Positions 25,600 through 37,690 of a DNA stretch of 64,000 nucleotides are shown piece by piece. The notes below the pieces were generated by a model. That model was given only the letters and a program-made list of their open reading frames with translations, had not been told where the DNA came from and did no database searches. The position numbers and the translations under genes were made by a program. This stretch comes from Schistocephalus solidus (taxonomy: Eukaryota; Platyhelminthes; Cestoda; Diphyllobothriidea; Diphyllobothriidae): assembly GCA_017591395.1 (NCBI GenBank), contig WEDG01011749.1:1-64000 (forward strand). The letters run 5' to 3'. Within the stretch, counting starts at the first letter, position 1. Every line of letters starts with the position of its first letter.

Positions 25600-25875
25600 G
25601 CACTTGAGAAGAAGCCGATGCGATCGCTGGGACAAGAGCTTTATTGCCTGATGTTTTGGATTCCAAATAGAACCCATCCTCAGAGACACTATCAGATACG
25701 GGTGATTCGTATACAGGGAGTTGCAGTATTTATAGGATGCAGCCGCTATGCTACTGCATATCTATGGCAATTAACGGCTCCCTTTCATCAATGAAGATGG
25801 GTTTGAGTTGAAATCCGAAACGTCGGGCGAATAAAGTTCCTGTCCCAGAGATCGCATCGACTCTCATTTACTTCC
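25600..25875. repeat. Back-to-back retroelement tails (inverted repeat)
   Basis: The left part (25600-25690) is the minus-strand tail (reverse of GGAATCCAAAACATCAGGCA, then ATAAAGCTCTTGTCCCAGCG). The right part (25790-25870) is the plus-strand tail (GAAATCCGAAACGTCGGGCG, AATAAA at 25830-25835, TTCCTGTCCCAGAGATCGCA). The middle contains ATTTATAGGATGCAGCCGCT and matches 14.9-15.0 kb in reverse. Penelope-like elements are known for long terminal repeats in unusual, sometimes inverted, arrangements, so this could be such a terminus. It could equally be two independent insertions. Confidence 0.6.
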
Positions 25876-26136
25876 TGGGACTCGCATTTTCACAAAGTCT
25901 GAGTGCAATTGTCAATTTGTAACCTTCCAAGCTACGGCACTTTTAGAACACCGTCATCTGACTTCAGCCCCCCAACAGACAGAACCAAGCTCGAAACCCA
26001 GCAATATTTTCATCGGATATTATGCCGACCGCGAAAAATCCATCTCGCACTGACGTCCTGTTGGCGGCCGGTAGCGCTATAATCCAACTTACAGCAGGCA
26101 GAGTGTTCGCCAGTCTATCTTGAATATAGGACAATC

Positions 26137-26331
26137 ATGTTCTCCATCCAGGTGAAGGAAATAGACACCAAACGGGACTTCTATAGTGCAGCTTCGCTGA
26201 TTGTTTGGACCCTGATGACGTTGGCTTTCATATGCCTAAAGGTTCAACTTCCTCGGCACCGCGTCCGATCGCTAGTGAGTTCCGATTTCTTGACAGCGCA
26301 GTCTGGAAGGCGATTGCGGTGGCAACCCTAA
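26137..26331 (+). CDS. Short open frame with one hydrophobic helix (doubtful)
   Basis: A 64-codon frame starts at ATG (26137) and reads MFSIQVKEIDTKRDFYSAAS, followed by LIVWTLMTLAFICLKVQL, a plausible membrane helix. It could be a first exon, since a weak GTGAGT donor lies near 26275, or a chance frame. I recognise no homologue. The rest of 25876-26430 is unassigned. Confidence 0.2.
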   Translation: MFSIQVKEIDTKRDFYSAASLIVWTLMTLAFICLKVQLPRHRVRSLVSSDFLTAQSGRRLRWQP

Positions 26332-26433
26332 AGACGAACAATTGCTCGAAAATCGATTCGAAAGAGAATTCCAGCAGCTAGGTGAAAACTGGCTGCAAAG
26401 GTAAACGAGGAGACGGCTGAAGGATAGCACATA

Positions 26434-26439
26434 TTTATT
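26434..26439 (-). terminator. Polyadenylation signal AATAAA for the minus-strand exon
   Basis: TTTATT on the plus strand reads AATAAA on the minus strand. It lies about 450 bases downstream of the TGA at 26889-26891 and is a suitable signal for that terminal exon. Other AATAAA matches exist in this AT-rich DNA, so the link is inferred from position. Confidence 0.35.
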
Positions 26440-26888
26440 TCAATACACGAATAGTTGGGACAGACACCCATAACGCTAACAGAAGGCTCTTCAAGGGGAA
26501 AGTTAACACGAAAAAAACATCTGAGCAGTTGGTTGCCTATAGCAACTAATCAAAAATTGAAGAACCCATAGTCCCTCAGTATGCAGCCATGACCATCAGA
26601 AATTGGTAGGCCAGGGAGGAGGGGGATAGTTGAATTTAACTTAAAGGGTCTTCTACGGTCTATGGGGAGAAAATCCAGGCAGCTAAGGGCATAAACGCAA
26701 GCCGTTCCTCCACATGGGATAATAAAGCACTCTTCGCTCAGAACATACTATACACAAACACAGCCACGTGACGTGGGATTGCACATGGTCAAGGAGGCGG
26801 ATGGCCTTGTAAAGCTAGTCGCAGGCCGTGAAGGAGGCAAAAGATGACAGAGTGCGTGCGCGCGTGCCTGTGGACACCGTGAATATAG

Positions 26889-27428
26889 TCAGCTTCTAAA
26901 ATAATCCAACAACAGGCCTTCAATCGCCTCGAGGGCGTTCCAGTACCCAACGGCGTCCGGCCCGGTAGCACCGAAAAATCCCAAGATAGGGCCCACCCGC
27001 AAAGCGCGCAGGATAAAGTGAACGCAGATGAAGACGCCAAAGTAGAGGAATAATTGACGCAGCACAGTCACAGCGGATTGGTCAAGGACGAAGGAGCAAG
27101 CGGAGGAAGAAGAGGCTTTTGAAGGTATGGCGGAAGAACAAGAAGGTGAAGATATCGCATCGGGAGTCAACGAGGCCACAGAGGACTCTGCTGGCCAAGG
27201 TGTGCTGTTTAAGCCTCCCGTAGGGACGGCCCTAGCGGTAGATGGCTTCCGCACTGGGTGACCGGTTGCTTCGCAACGTGGCCTCTTTTCGTAAATGACT
27301 GGTCGGGATCGATGGGAGATATTCAAGAGTTCTTGGGATTCCTGGCGGTTGGGCTTCGAACGTGACTCTGGGTCGCGTTGCGTGAGGATTAAAAGTTGAG
27401 GCTGGTGGGGAATCGTGGTATTCGGCTA
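26889..27428 (-). CDS. Terminal exon: Ser-rich region plus C-terminal membrane segment
   Basis: One minus-strand frame is open from a TAG at about 27427 to the TGA at 26889-26891. It reads (among others) DPESRSKPNRQESQELL, RSRPVIYEKRPRCEATGHPV, a Ser/Ala-rich linker, then a hydrophobic segment LFLYFGVFICVHFIL, a second apolar stretch GPILGFFGATG and the end EAIEGLLLDYFRS. Composition and the single long frame favour real coding sequence. Candidate acceptors are ...CCCCACCAG at about 27408 and ...CCGCCAG at about 27343, both in phase 0. The layout fits a tail-anchored or C-terminal membrane protein. I do not recognise the family. An overlapping frame (27232-27435) is also open but stops inside the exon. 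Confidence 0.5.
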
Positions 27429-28689
27429 CCATCACTGTGGTCGCCAGGTAGAGCTATCATTGGCGGCAGTTCGGTTGAAATCTCTTCCCAAACTGGCCCC
27501 AAAGATGCTGACGATTGTACTTTTGGGCTGCAAAATGGAAGACATACGTTTGGAAAATTCGCATTCAAATAGATGCTCTATGATTTAAGAGAGTGTCTTT
27601 TGCCTAAGAAACAGAGCCTTTCAACCAATTAAGTAGAAGGAAGCTAAGAGTCTAGGAGTCTCAAAAAGTTTTTGCTACTGAAATATAATGTGTATAAATG
27701 AGATTGCCTAAAATGCAAAATGTTATAACTGGTGCTGCTAATAAGCGACTTTTGGGAATTTCCGTTCCAAGAGCAATATAGCATTAATATCAGGATCAGT
27801 ATATGAGTTGACGCCCTGGTTTCAAAAACTTAGTTTTTGCCTTTTTGTTTTCTATAAATATGCTTTTGTATTTCTATAGATTTGGTGTGGAATAAGTAAA
27901 AAGTTTTTAAGAATGAGTTGTTTTAATTTTCGAACTCCGTAAATATACGTCACCAGTTATCTCGGAGAACACTCTGTAAAAAGAGTGGGTTTAAGTGTAA
28001 GTGTGCCAAAGAGTCATTGAGATTCGTTTAAGCGATTGACCTCTTTGTGGTGGCTGAAACAATTCTTCAAAAATTCATGCACACCATGAAGTCAATAGCT
28101 TCTCTCTTTGGATCCTTAACTTAGTTTCAACAGTACTATTCCTTATATGACGTCTGAATAGCTCGCCTATTCCGTTTGAATGTCTCGGGATTCAGGCCAC
28201 TGATGTCTGCGGTCGTTCATCACGACGGACACCCAACACCCAGGCTATTTCACTAGGATTTAGTGAAAGTCAAACTCAGCGTTTAATAGAAGATAAATAT
28301 TGAATCAGCTCAAGGATTCCGACTCTGTCCTTAAACAAAAGTAATCCGTTGTCTAGTTATAAAGGTTTCAGTGCTCTTTGCTATTATTACTTCGAGACCT
28401 ATTGTCCGTACGACACGGTACTAGGAATACACCGAAATACAGACACCAATGCGATAAATGCCAGTGGAATTACAGTAAGTGGCAAGTTTAGGTTCAATGT
28501 TTACGTTAAAAGTTTGGTCTACTATTAATTGGAGGCTTCACTTGTTCCTGAATGTTGAAGGAACAGCTACCTTCAAGTTCGTGAAAAGGTACTTTGAGAA
28601 CCCGATACCTTGTAGTGTCAATTAGCCTACATTTTACCCATCCACGGTTTTAAGAAAACGTGATTGGCCCCTGCCCCCATCCCCCTCCC
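27429..28689. other. Unassigned sequence, possibly intron or upstream region
   Basis: No convincing exon is seen on the minus strand directly upstream of the terminal exon. The stretch is AT-rich and has no repeat that I can name. Confidence 0.45.
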
Positions 28690-28805
28690 TACAAATGTTA
28701 CTCGTTTATGTTGCTGTTTTATCTCTGACGATGGACTCCAGTAATAGGTGGAAAGCTCAGACGAATAAAGCCATGATACCGCTGAATGAACAAACTTTTT
28801 CTTCA
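28690..28805 (+). repeat. Retroelement 3' tail with AATAAA
   Basis: Contains TTGCTGTTTTATCTCTGACG, ATGGACTCCAGTAATAGG, AAAGCTCAGACG, AATAAA (28764-28769) and GCCATGATACC. It is the same tail as at 21.85-21.95 and 35.0-35.1 kb. No coding remnant is visible just upstream. Confidence 0.65.
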
Positions 28806-31800
28806 TCATTTAATGTATTCCAAGAGCTAACAATCAATTTCTATGACGTGAAGGGCATGGAACCCTGGTGATCACCTTGGTAACATACTGATTCATTAAA
28901 GATCCTGGCACACAGGGGTCGCTTAGTGATTTGCCACGAAACGTATGATCCTTTTGAGCACGTATGCAGGACAATACTGCAAATGCAGAATATATCATTG
29001 AGCAAACACAAAAAAATGTCCAGTCGAAGAGATGTTCTTCAGTACGGGATTTTATGATCTTAAATTTGGCCCATGCAAACACATGCACATTTTGAGAAGA
29101 AGTAGATGCAGCCCATAGTCCCAGTGATTGCATTCACTTCTTCTCACTTACTCCCTGCAACTTGCACTTTCGTTTGCCTGGACACATTCGCATTACCGAT
29201 ATCAAATGCATCTGGCATATGAATTAAAGTTGATCGGTACTAAGGGAAGGCTGAAGTACAACGTAACCCTGTTCAAAAGACGGCGGCGTTCTTGTTAAGC
29301 AGATTGTTAGTCGATGGCAAATTTTATCCAAAATCTCATATAAAAGACAAAAGGTGATAAATCCGCAGTAATTTCAACACTCTGTTTCACGGTTTCGAGT
29401 GGTATAATATCCTGACACGTAAACGAACTTATATTCAAGAACAAAAATAGCAATATGGATACGTGGGCCGGTAAACTTTATGGATACATTTTGAGAACAT
29501 TTGTGTCGTTCAATGAAACCAAGCCTGAGACATTATTTAAGTAAGCTGGACACTTGCCCCACGGATAAATCAACAATTCTACAGCTAAGCTCGATTTTGG
29601 ATAGCAAAACATATAGAGAAACGAAGACCCCTAATTATCAACACATCCAGATTGAACTGCTTACTTTAAACAACGTTTTGTAAGAAATACAAGTGTCGGG
29701 AGCATGGTGGTATTTAGTTGATATCACGTTTAAAGTAGGGCTAAAAGTCCAAGTCTTATCCTTCGTTTTACAGAGAAATAAAATAAAACAAAATTAATAA
29801 CCAAAAACGTTTAGTTAATTTCTTAATTATAAAGCAATTTATATATCATAGCATTTACCTGACGGAATTTTACAAACCATTTACCCCTTAATAAAGCATT
29901 TCTGCATGTTATTCTTTACTAGCAGGTTAAATTAAAAACCTTAACTACTACGAAGCCCAATTCCACGATAAATGGCGTGGAAGAAACCTCATTGAAACTG
30001 TTAATTGTCTCGGCGTTTTCATACTCCTGCAGCAAAGGCTGTCTTAGGTCACGTGGTACAGTTCATAGACTTCCGTCCTCAGTAATTCAACATCTACCTG
30101 TGACTACAATATTCAGCCTTAAAAAGTTTCTTCTCGGAGCCATTACGTTGGAGGTAGTCCAACTGAACAAACGAACAAATAGTTTATAAATATGTTTTTT
30201 TTATCAAATGTAATTATTGGCCATAGAAGGCAAAACATATCATTTCCAGTAGATATATAAACAAAGCCAAAAACAAGGGCGTAAAGCACTTTGGATGGAG
30301 TTGCCATCGAAAGTGGTTTTGTTCAATTTGCTGTCCGACTGAAATCAAAAGATCTTTTAGTAATTTAATCTGCGTCATTATGTTAGGATGGAAATTGATT
30401 ACCGTCCGAAGCTACTTCTATCTTGAATCCTCAACAAAGGCAGAGGTTACGGACAAGAGGCGAATAGGGCTGATACCTGCAAGTGGATACTGATGCCTTA
30501 CGGTAAACATAGACTCCAGGACACTTAAAGTGAAAACAATTATTCTAGAGAATGCACCTACTGAAAAACATCCTACCACGCAATACGAAGAGATAGGTTC
30601 AGGCCATCAGTTTTGATTGTGCTAACTAGTGGCTTGCATAGCTCGAAAAGCATTCCTCGAGTTCAGATTGTACTGATAATTGTAACACTTAGTTACAGGA
30701 TTAAGTAGTACTGGGTGTAAATGGTGTCTCGATTTAAGGATTTTTATAAACTTAACGGATTTTTATAATTTTATAACTTATATAATAACGTTATTTTTAA
30801 AATCATTTCAGTTGAAAAGGAAGTTCCATCGTGATTTTTGTTATCGAATTAGACTTGATTAGAAGTAAATTTAGCCAACTTTTTAAATACATGAACGGAA
30901 CTTCTCGTCCTACTACGGGTGTTGAATAAAGTAACAAGAAACGTTCGTTCACTTTTGCAACTCAGCTTAAAACGCTATCCCAAATGTTCTGCTCACATTA
31001 GACGTAAAAAAGTATATTGAAATGTGAAAATCGTTAAAGAACTACATTTAAAGGCGCCATGCATTGTAAGAGAATAAGTGACAACAGTTCAGTCGAGCGG
31101 CTTTTCTGCTATAGATTTTTAACATTACTCGAAAGTAGCTTAGAACGATTCATATAATTTCTGCTTTCCTTTTTGTTAATTATTATCAGATAAGTGGTAA
31201 TGCATTTTGAACAATTGGTTCAATTGGGAAACCTAGAAAGTCTTTTATTTGCACCTCCTACAGGACAGCAGATTTGCTTGCGCAAAAATATAATGAATAC
31301 ATATATTCTGTTTTTTTTTAATATCAGGGTGGACGTCCTATTTAACGAACTTTGAAGAAATCTGGATCAGAGGGAGAGATGCACATAGCGCGAGACAAAA
31401 ATGATCACTTCTGAGCGATTTTCCGTTGTCCTCCAAGCGTCTTCTGTTCCCTGGCCGTAAATACCTCTGAGACAGACAACAGAAAGAATGCCTACGTTCC
31501 TTACCGAAAGCTACTGGGCAACTTGGAAGGCCCACATGACCTAGAACTTTTCTCACCGTTGCTATCCACAAGCAATGAGTCCGTGATTCAGGTTGGAAAG
31601 TCTCTGAACCTTTTCAAAGTCAGAAGTGAAAAATCACATTGATTAGAAAATTAGCTATTGGTTCTGCAAAATATGCTCAGTTAAGTTGCTTATCGAGCTG
31701 CCAAAGGATCGTCACATTTTTAAATGACACAATCAGGCAACTTCAAGATGGGTCTTGATCCCCAGGAGAGTCACGCATTTCTAGTTCCAAGTGAGTGGGT

Positions 31801-34062
31801 GAATTCTGATGAATGTGTGGCCATGCTTGTTCGGACTCCTAGACACTTCGAAAGACAAAGAAGTCAAATCCTGCGCTGATTTCCCACATGTTAGATTTAG
31901 GATAATTCAAGCATTTGCTGATAGCCCAGTAATTCTTGCGGAAACAAACATCGCAATGGTTTGTGTTATAAGACATTTAGGGAAATACTCTCTTGTAGCT
32001 CAATGCGCACTTTCGTTTATCCATTTACAGCACTTCCATAACCTTTTTGAATATAGTTTTTTTGTCAAAACGTTCTTACTATAGCTGCATATATAGACCA
32101 AACCGAACCTCAAATAAAGACAGGTACATGCAAAGCCAACCACCACCAATTTTTAATGAACAGGTACGATTACCTGGTGAGTTTCTTGAATGATGCTGAG
32201 AATTGAGGAATAAAAAACTAAATTCAAGCATATATAAATGCAAAATGATTTTTTTAAAATGCTTTCTTCATTAACTGAATTTGCAGATGCTGAAAAGAAG
32301 ACTGCTGTTCTTGATTTTTTTTCGGACCCATAAATTGCATATGGTAAACATCTCATCTTAAAGCGATTCACAGATTCGGACACTGATTACACAGATGACA
32401 GAAAGCATTTCATGAGCATGCAGTTGTGTCTTGTTAAAAATGCAAAAGAAAATTTATCTTAAGGGCTGCATGATATATCTCTGCAAATGAAAGCAGTTTC
32501 AAAATACACAGCAAAAATGACAAAGCATTCATTTAAAATAAAAGTCGTTTTATGTACCTTTTATATACAAAACGAAAAATTGCAATTTACTTATCACACA
32601 TGTTTATTTACTGTGGAGAAAGGTTTCGCCTTTTTAAGCAATGCATTGTGCAAGTTACCTTTGGAAGACTATGATTTTGAACTGAGATGCTATCTATCGA
32701 GCAATCAGTTTATGCTGTGCGGTAATATCGTGTGCAGTTCACCTAAGTGTTTGACCTATTCTGGTTGACAACGGAGGAAGTCTCAACAGATTAGGCTCTC
32801 AGGCGTATTCTCACCTTCAACAACCTTCTTTTTAAAACGCTGCCATGGTCTAGTACTTTCTATAAAGTTTGTTCGTTCAACAGAAGGATCACAGGTCGGT
32901 CAACCTTTAGCCTCGACCTTCGTATAGCTGTTTATATTGAAGTCATTGTAATTCGGCGGGATTGACCTGTATTGGTGGGTTTACTTGTTTGCCACAGACG
33001 TGCACTGAGAATTTTTCAATGTTTGATAAAAAATGGCTGATAATCACAAAGTTGGTCATTCGTTTATTTGGATTGTTACCTCCAAAATCTGAAATTTTGG
33101 ACCATTGGTTAAGCAACAAAACGGATTGTCTCCTAAGTGAGCTCAAACTGATGGTGCCTGCCAGGTTAGAGGTTCTCAACACAAAGCATTATTCTGACGT
33201 TCGGAAGCACTGCTAGACAGGAAACGTTAGTCTTGATCTCTCAAACTATATTCACCTATCTGCTTTAGATCTTATCGTGTTCATGAGATGATCTGTTTTC
33301 GGCTAAAAAATACAGAACACTTGCCGGAGGAACGTTCTGTCTCGCCTATCGTATTTTCTGAATGATATCAGCAGGGTTTTAAATAATTAAATTTTATGAC
33401 AACATAATTTTTTACGAGTCTTATTCTTTGATCTTTATCCTGCTTTTTTGAGGCAACTAACTTCTACCGTCGGAGGCCTGGCAACGTTGGCTTAGCTCAT
33501 TGGTAACTAAACGACTTACAGTTGAGCATTTCTACTGCTTTCGAGTCAGACGAAAGCGCAGTGCCGTGGGTTTACAGAATACCCGAACCAGTGTGCAGCA
33601 GAGTGTGAGCATTTAACCACTTCGTATTTCAGGAAATAGGTGTGCCGCAATGAAATCCGGTCAATAAGGCCAATTTTTGACGGACCGAGCAGTAAACTAA
33701 CAATTGAAGTTGAGAATACTCGAAAACAACCTTAGAGTTCTGAGGGAACTATGTCAAAGTTGTATCTTAACAACTGGAATGCAAACACCCCCGTGCCGGG
33801 CTTTTATTTTGTCAGACATTTAGCCGGAAGATAAAGGTAACCATGAAAAACGCCATTAAGGTAATTTGTAGGCTACATTTAACTCGTACTTGAATGCAGG
33901 CATCAGATGGCCATCAAGCATTCCGAATTCGTTTCGTCTCTCCTGAAAACGTTGCGCAATTTTTTACAGGAGAGAGCGAGAGAGAGAGAGAGGATACCAA
34001 TTTCGGGTTTAAATGCATTCATTAGGAACCTCTGAGGTATTTTATGCTTAAACCCCTCTTAC
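28806..34062. other. Long AT-rich stretch without recognised genes
   Basis: 29090-29165 resembles the minus-strand tail at 25.6 kb (TTGAGAAGAAGTAGATGCAG, TCCCAGTGATTGCATTCAC). A purine microsatellite lies at 33971-33993 (GAGAGAGCGAGAGAGAGAGA). A tRNA-like phrase at 33493-33510 (GGCTTAGCTCATTGGTAA) has an acceptable box A but no clear box B. The rest shows only short frames. If the minus-strand exons belong to one gene, this is largely intron. Confidence 0.45.
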
Positions 34063-34313
34063 CTGGTGACAGTGGTAGGTTTAACAGGAGACAGTCCGTG
34101 TGTGGATTTAGCGTATTCTGTCGGCTTGCTTAATCGTCCTGGATAATCTGTGGATGTTCTATCCTTACTGGCTGGCTTCTCGTGGAAGGAAGACAATCCA
34201 GTAGTCGGTGGCGTGGGTTCCTGCTGACTGGTCCGAGTGGTAAACACCTTCCAGTTGAATGCAGGAACATCTGATGCGTTGCAGGTACTGGCTGGTCGAG
34301 TGTCTTCGGAGTC
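34063..34313 (-). CDS. Internal exon, Thr/Ser/Pro-rich
   Basis: The minus-strand exon is predicted from an acceptor (TTTGAATTGCCAG) just before GACTCC at 34313 and a strong donor CACCAG|GTAAGAG, whose GT is at 34062-34061. It encodes about 83 residues: DSEDTRPASTCNASDVPAFN, then WKVFTTRTSQQEPTPPTTGL, and ends in KSTHGLSPVKPTTVT. The frame enters in phase 0 and leaves with two bases of a codon. The exon at 41097-43073 leaves in phase 0, so the two can be spliced in frame. There is no known domain. The low-complexity composition matches that exon, supporting but not proving one gene. Confidence 0.5.
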
Positions 34314-34794
34314 CTGGCAATTCAAAGGACAAGCGTGTGAGGAGAGGTGTACTATTGCAAGCCTTCATCAGGGCAATTTTGACAGAAAAATGTGTGAAAC
34401 GAAAAAAGACTGTAAAAGCTTAGGGTTAAAGCAAATACCTGGACACTATGAGTCAAAGTAAATCATTTATACAGCAATACTGCGGAAAATTTGATTTAAA
34501 TATCAGCTTTCTTCTATCGTCGAATAGAGGCGAACGTTTGCATTCCAGGTTGTTCATTCGCCGGAATCATGACTTTACACAGTTGAGCTTTCGAATTCTT
34601 ACAAGGGCCTAACGTCAGAGGTAAAAGCGGTATCAAAACGAGCAACAATTAAAGCAGGGCAGGAACAAATCAAACACAAATGATTTCAGTCCGGAGGTGA
34701 TTGCGCAGGGCTCTGTATGTTGGCGCCAGATTGAGTGACTGAGTTATCATCTGAGGCCCAGGATTCGATCAATTCCCGGGGGACGGGGTGATGG

Positions 34795-35145
34795 CATATC
34801 ACAAGTGGCTGCCCATACCTAAGATACGGATTACGAGTCCAACTTCCCAGCCATGGAGATAATCGCCCACGCCAGAGACAAGAAAAGCTGGGAATTGGAT
34901 GAAATCTGGACCTCTGATGAGAACCAAGTCAATTGGCTTATCGATCTGGCACCAGCATACAGAGCCCTGCGCAAACACCTCCGGATATGAATTACTGGTG
35001 TTTGGTTGACCCCTACGCCCTATAAATGTTGCTTTTGTTGTGGCTTTTATCTTTGAAAATGGACTGCAATAAGAGTTCAAAAGCTCAGATGAATAAAGCC
35101 ATAATTCCGACGAGCGAACAACTTCATTCTTCTTTACTTTTTATT
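34795..35145 (+). mobile_element. Penelope-like element 3' end: GIY-YIG tail plus UTR
   Basis: From about 34802 a frame reads VAAHT, a stop, then DTDYESNFPAMEIIAHARDK, KSWELDEIWTSDENQVNWLI and DLAPAYRALRKHLRI, ending at a natural TGA (34995-34997). This is the C-terminal half of a GIY-YIG domain of the kind fused to PLE-type RTs (H.LD..H.F.F....I...A....RE..E.W.S....N...DL.PAY..L). The 3' UTR follows: ATCTTTGAAAATGGACTGC, GTTCAAAAGCTCAGATG, AATAAA (35092-35097), GCCATAATTCC. It is 5'-truncated with one internal stop. The copy at 21.69 kb has the same layout. Confidence 0.75.
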
Positions 35146-35650
35146 GTGTTCTTAAAGGGAAGCTTACATCTCTCATACAATGCACTAATACCGCAGGCAT
35201 ATTTCACTGTTAACCGATGCATAAGTCAAGTCTGCTAGTTAAGAAAACAAGAAAAATCATGGAAATGTTTTTAAGGTGCTGCTATTGAAACCGTCACTTA
35301 AGAATATTTTACCTTTTGTAGGTTTCGCTGTTTTATTGGGTCAATCTACCACCTACCACTTGGACATCAGTGGCGATCAATGGTCCAAAATAAAGTCGCT
35401 TTTCCTTAAATTCAGCGAGGCTTTCGCATGCTGAAGCAAAGAGGTCCAGCTTTTATGAGCTTTCTAGTGTGCAAGTTTATATTTCACTCATTTTAAGCAG
35501 TGCGAATACCTATGAATGCTCTGGTTTGGATTTCCTCTGAGTTTCTGCTGAAAACCTAAGTGAAAGACTTCGTCAATTCAACAGAAAATTACCGGGACTT
35601 CTAACTGGATCATAATTGAGGTGCAGTTTTAGTGAAGTTAATATAAGGTA

Positions 35651-35660
<10 letters not shown>

Positions 35661-35733
<73 letters not shown>
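35661..35733. repeat. (AT)n microsatellite
   Basis: An uninterrupted AT dinucleotide run of about 73 bases, preceded by ATATATATAAATAT. No mobile element directly abuts it, unlike the AT runs at 45, 60 and 62.3 kb. Confidence 0.95.
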
Positions 35734-35735
<2 letters not shown>

Positions 35736-36499
35736 TAAATTGTAAGGATTTCAAAAAAAACAATATTGATTCACCTAATTGGTTTTAGCGATTATATTGC
35801 CCAAGGTTCCTAAGCTTCTTGTACGTCAGAGTTTATTCAATATACCAGGGCCCCCTAAATTTTCAGTAATTTAAGTTTGTTTTAATTTTGACTCGGATGT
35901 TAACACTGCGCTGTTAACACTTACCGGTTGCGTTATTATTTATCCCACATGCATTCTGGTATAAAACTTCCAGTATCCATGTTGCCTTATTTACTTTCCA
36001 AGATAATTAATGCACAAATTTTGAGAAAAGTCTTCGAAGTAAAACTATACGTGCTCGGTCCCAAAGTTACGATGAATATTTGAGGTGAACACTATCAAGT
36101 AGAGCGCATGGTAAATAAGTAAGTAGTTTATACTACTGATTTCCTGTTTTGCAGCTCGGGAATACTACGTGATTTCCGACCGAACCTTAAAAGGTTTGTT
36201 CTGCGGGGTAAACTCCGAGTTCGCGCATTAATTTCGCCGGAACTTTTACAGACTGGTAATTGCTTAAGTGTAAACAATTCGCTGTTCTTCTAGTTCACTT
36301 ACCCGTCTAGAATGCTGCACTCGTGCAGACCAGAGACCTCTTTCGGTCACCCTTCCAAACCAGGTGGGAAGTTCATTCGAGTATTTCATCAGGTTGCATA
36401 AGAGTTAAGATTCTCGTCATTGTTCCGGTCTAAGGAAAAATCACAGTGATCGTGCATTCACTCGCACACAGCTCAGTAAGATACTTTAAGCTTTTCGTT

Positions 36500-37380
36500 C
36501 GCATTCGATTAACAACCCCTGTTTCGAATGAACCGCGGGTATAATCTGTAGGTGTCTAAGCTGGGTTCGTACTCAGCACTGCACGCAGCAGGTCCGTTAG
36601 CCGATAGAAGTTTGTGGGCAACTGTGATTGGTTTGGTTGTCCCGGAGGCTCTATGCGTACGATTCGGCAGCTCGAGAACCGTCATCACGTGACCTCTTGC
36701 GAGGCGGGGCGCCAGTGGCAGAAGTGCTACAAATCCCGTTTTTATCACAGCAAGAGGACTCGTTCGCCTGATGGCCTAAAGCCTTTTTTGGACGTTTTTG
36801 CAAGTAAAAATTGAACTGACCATCAACGGGGGCAGATGTGTTCTGCACACAACTGCCGTTATAATGTCCGCCAGTCGTGCGTTCCCGTGCAGATCGCTCA
36901 ATTTTGCGTCTCCGTAGACGATGGAATTCGACAGCACAGTATCTGCAAACGGTGATCCGCGTGCCAGCAAACGAGTGGACAATATCGCGAGCTATCCAAC
37001 ATGGGCATTCCCTATGGTTTTTGCGTATCCAAACATATGTAGCTGAATTCAGAGCCTGACCGTAAATAAATTCTTCCAAGTAACCCTATCCTGTTCTATG
37101 GTACCTGGTCTCTACGTATTCATCCTGACGTAGAAGAGTTTACAGGCAACTGAGACCATCGAAGAGGGGAAAAGTATGGAGGTATCTGAAAGAATGTTTG
37201 TCAGTGAATGGCACTGCTTTCCTACACAACAGACGGTAATGCCAGCGAAGGACATAGCGCCAAATAACTTAAGCAGCTGCTCCAAACGACGTTCAATGAA
37301 GTGCCATACCAACATATTCCCAATAACTTTCATCGGTAGAGATGCCGTGTATTACCACCTAAACAGGCCACGGGAATAGG
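36500..37380. other. GC-richer block with overlapping open frames, unidentified
   Basis: Compared with its flanks this block is GC-richer and has long open frames on both strands, for example minus 36651-37079 (142 codons) and plus 36614-36814. The minus frames share a run RLADIITAVVCRTHLPPLMV (36776-36982 frame). I could not match any frame to a known transposase or host family. An old coding element with frame damage is the simplest reading. 35734-36499 next to it shows nothing recognisable. Confidence 0.3.
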
Positions 37381-37384
37381 AACA

Positions 37385-37690
37385 GCCCACAGTACATGTA
37401 GCTTTGCGCTAAATTCAAGGCGAGGGTTAGGATTAGGGTTAAGAAAGAGATTGAGTGCAGAGTTGAAGATAGGGACATGATTAGGCTAAGAGTTAAGGTT
37501 TTTATCATGTTAACTGTGAGGTAAAGGTTTAGGGTAGAGATAGATTAAAGATTAAAGTTAGAGATTACAGTTATGTCAGGATAAGTGTAAGCGTTAAGTC
37601 ACGGATATATTCACTATTCTGAAATTTACCATAAGGCCACCTATTTAAAGCGAGCGAGGCAGCCATACAAGGCATCCCTACCATTTCAAC
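37385..37690 (+). repeat. Degenerate TTAGGG-like repeat block
   Basis: 37423-37600 is full of diverged TTAGGG variants (AGGGTTAGGATTAGGGTTAA, GATTAGGCTAAGAGTTAAGG, TTTAGGGTAGAGATAG). The flank at 37618-37670 (GAAATTTACCATAAGGCCAC, TTTAAAGCGAGCGAGGCAGC, CATACAAGGCAT) matches 44030-44125 in reverse. The block is therefore part of a dispersed repeat that includes the telomere-like tract, and is not necessarily old chromosome-end DNA. Confidence 0.6.

Noticed and set aside
32820..33216. Possible Penelope-like RT remnant on the plus strand (GQPLASTFV, LYWWVYLFAT)
   Set aside because: The resemblance to the RT blocks GSPLGP and YVDD is too weak and too interrupted to support a call.
33484..33610. 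Second tRNA-derived element
   Set aside because: An acceptable box A (TAGCTCATTGG) is present, but no box B at the right spacing and no match to the SINE body.
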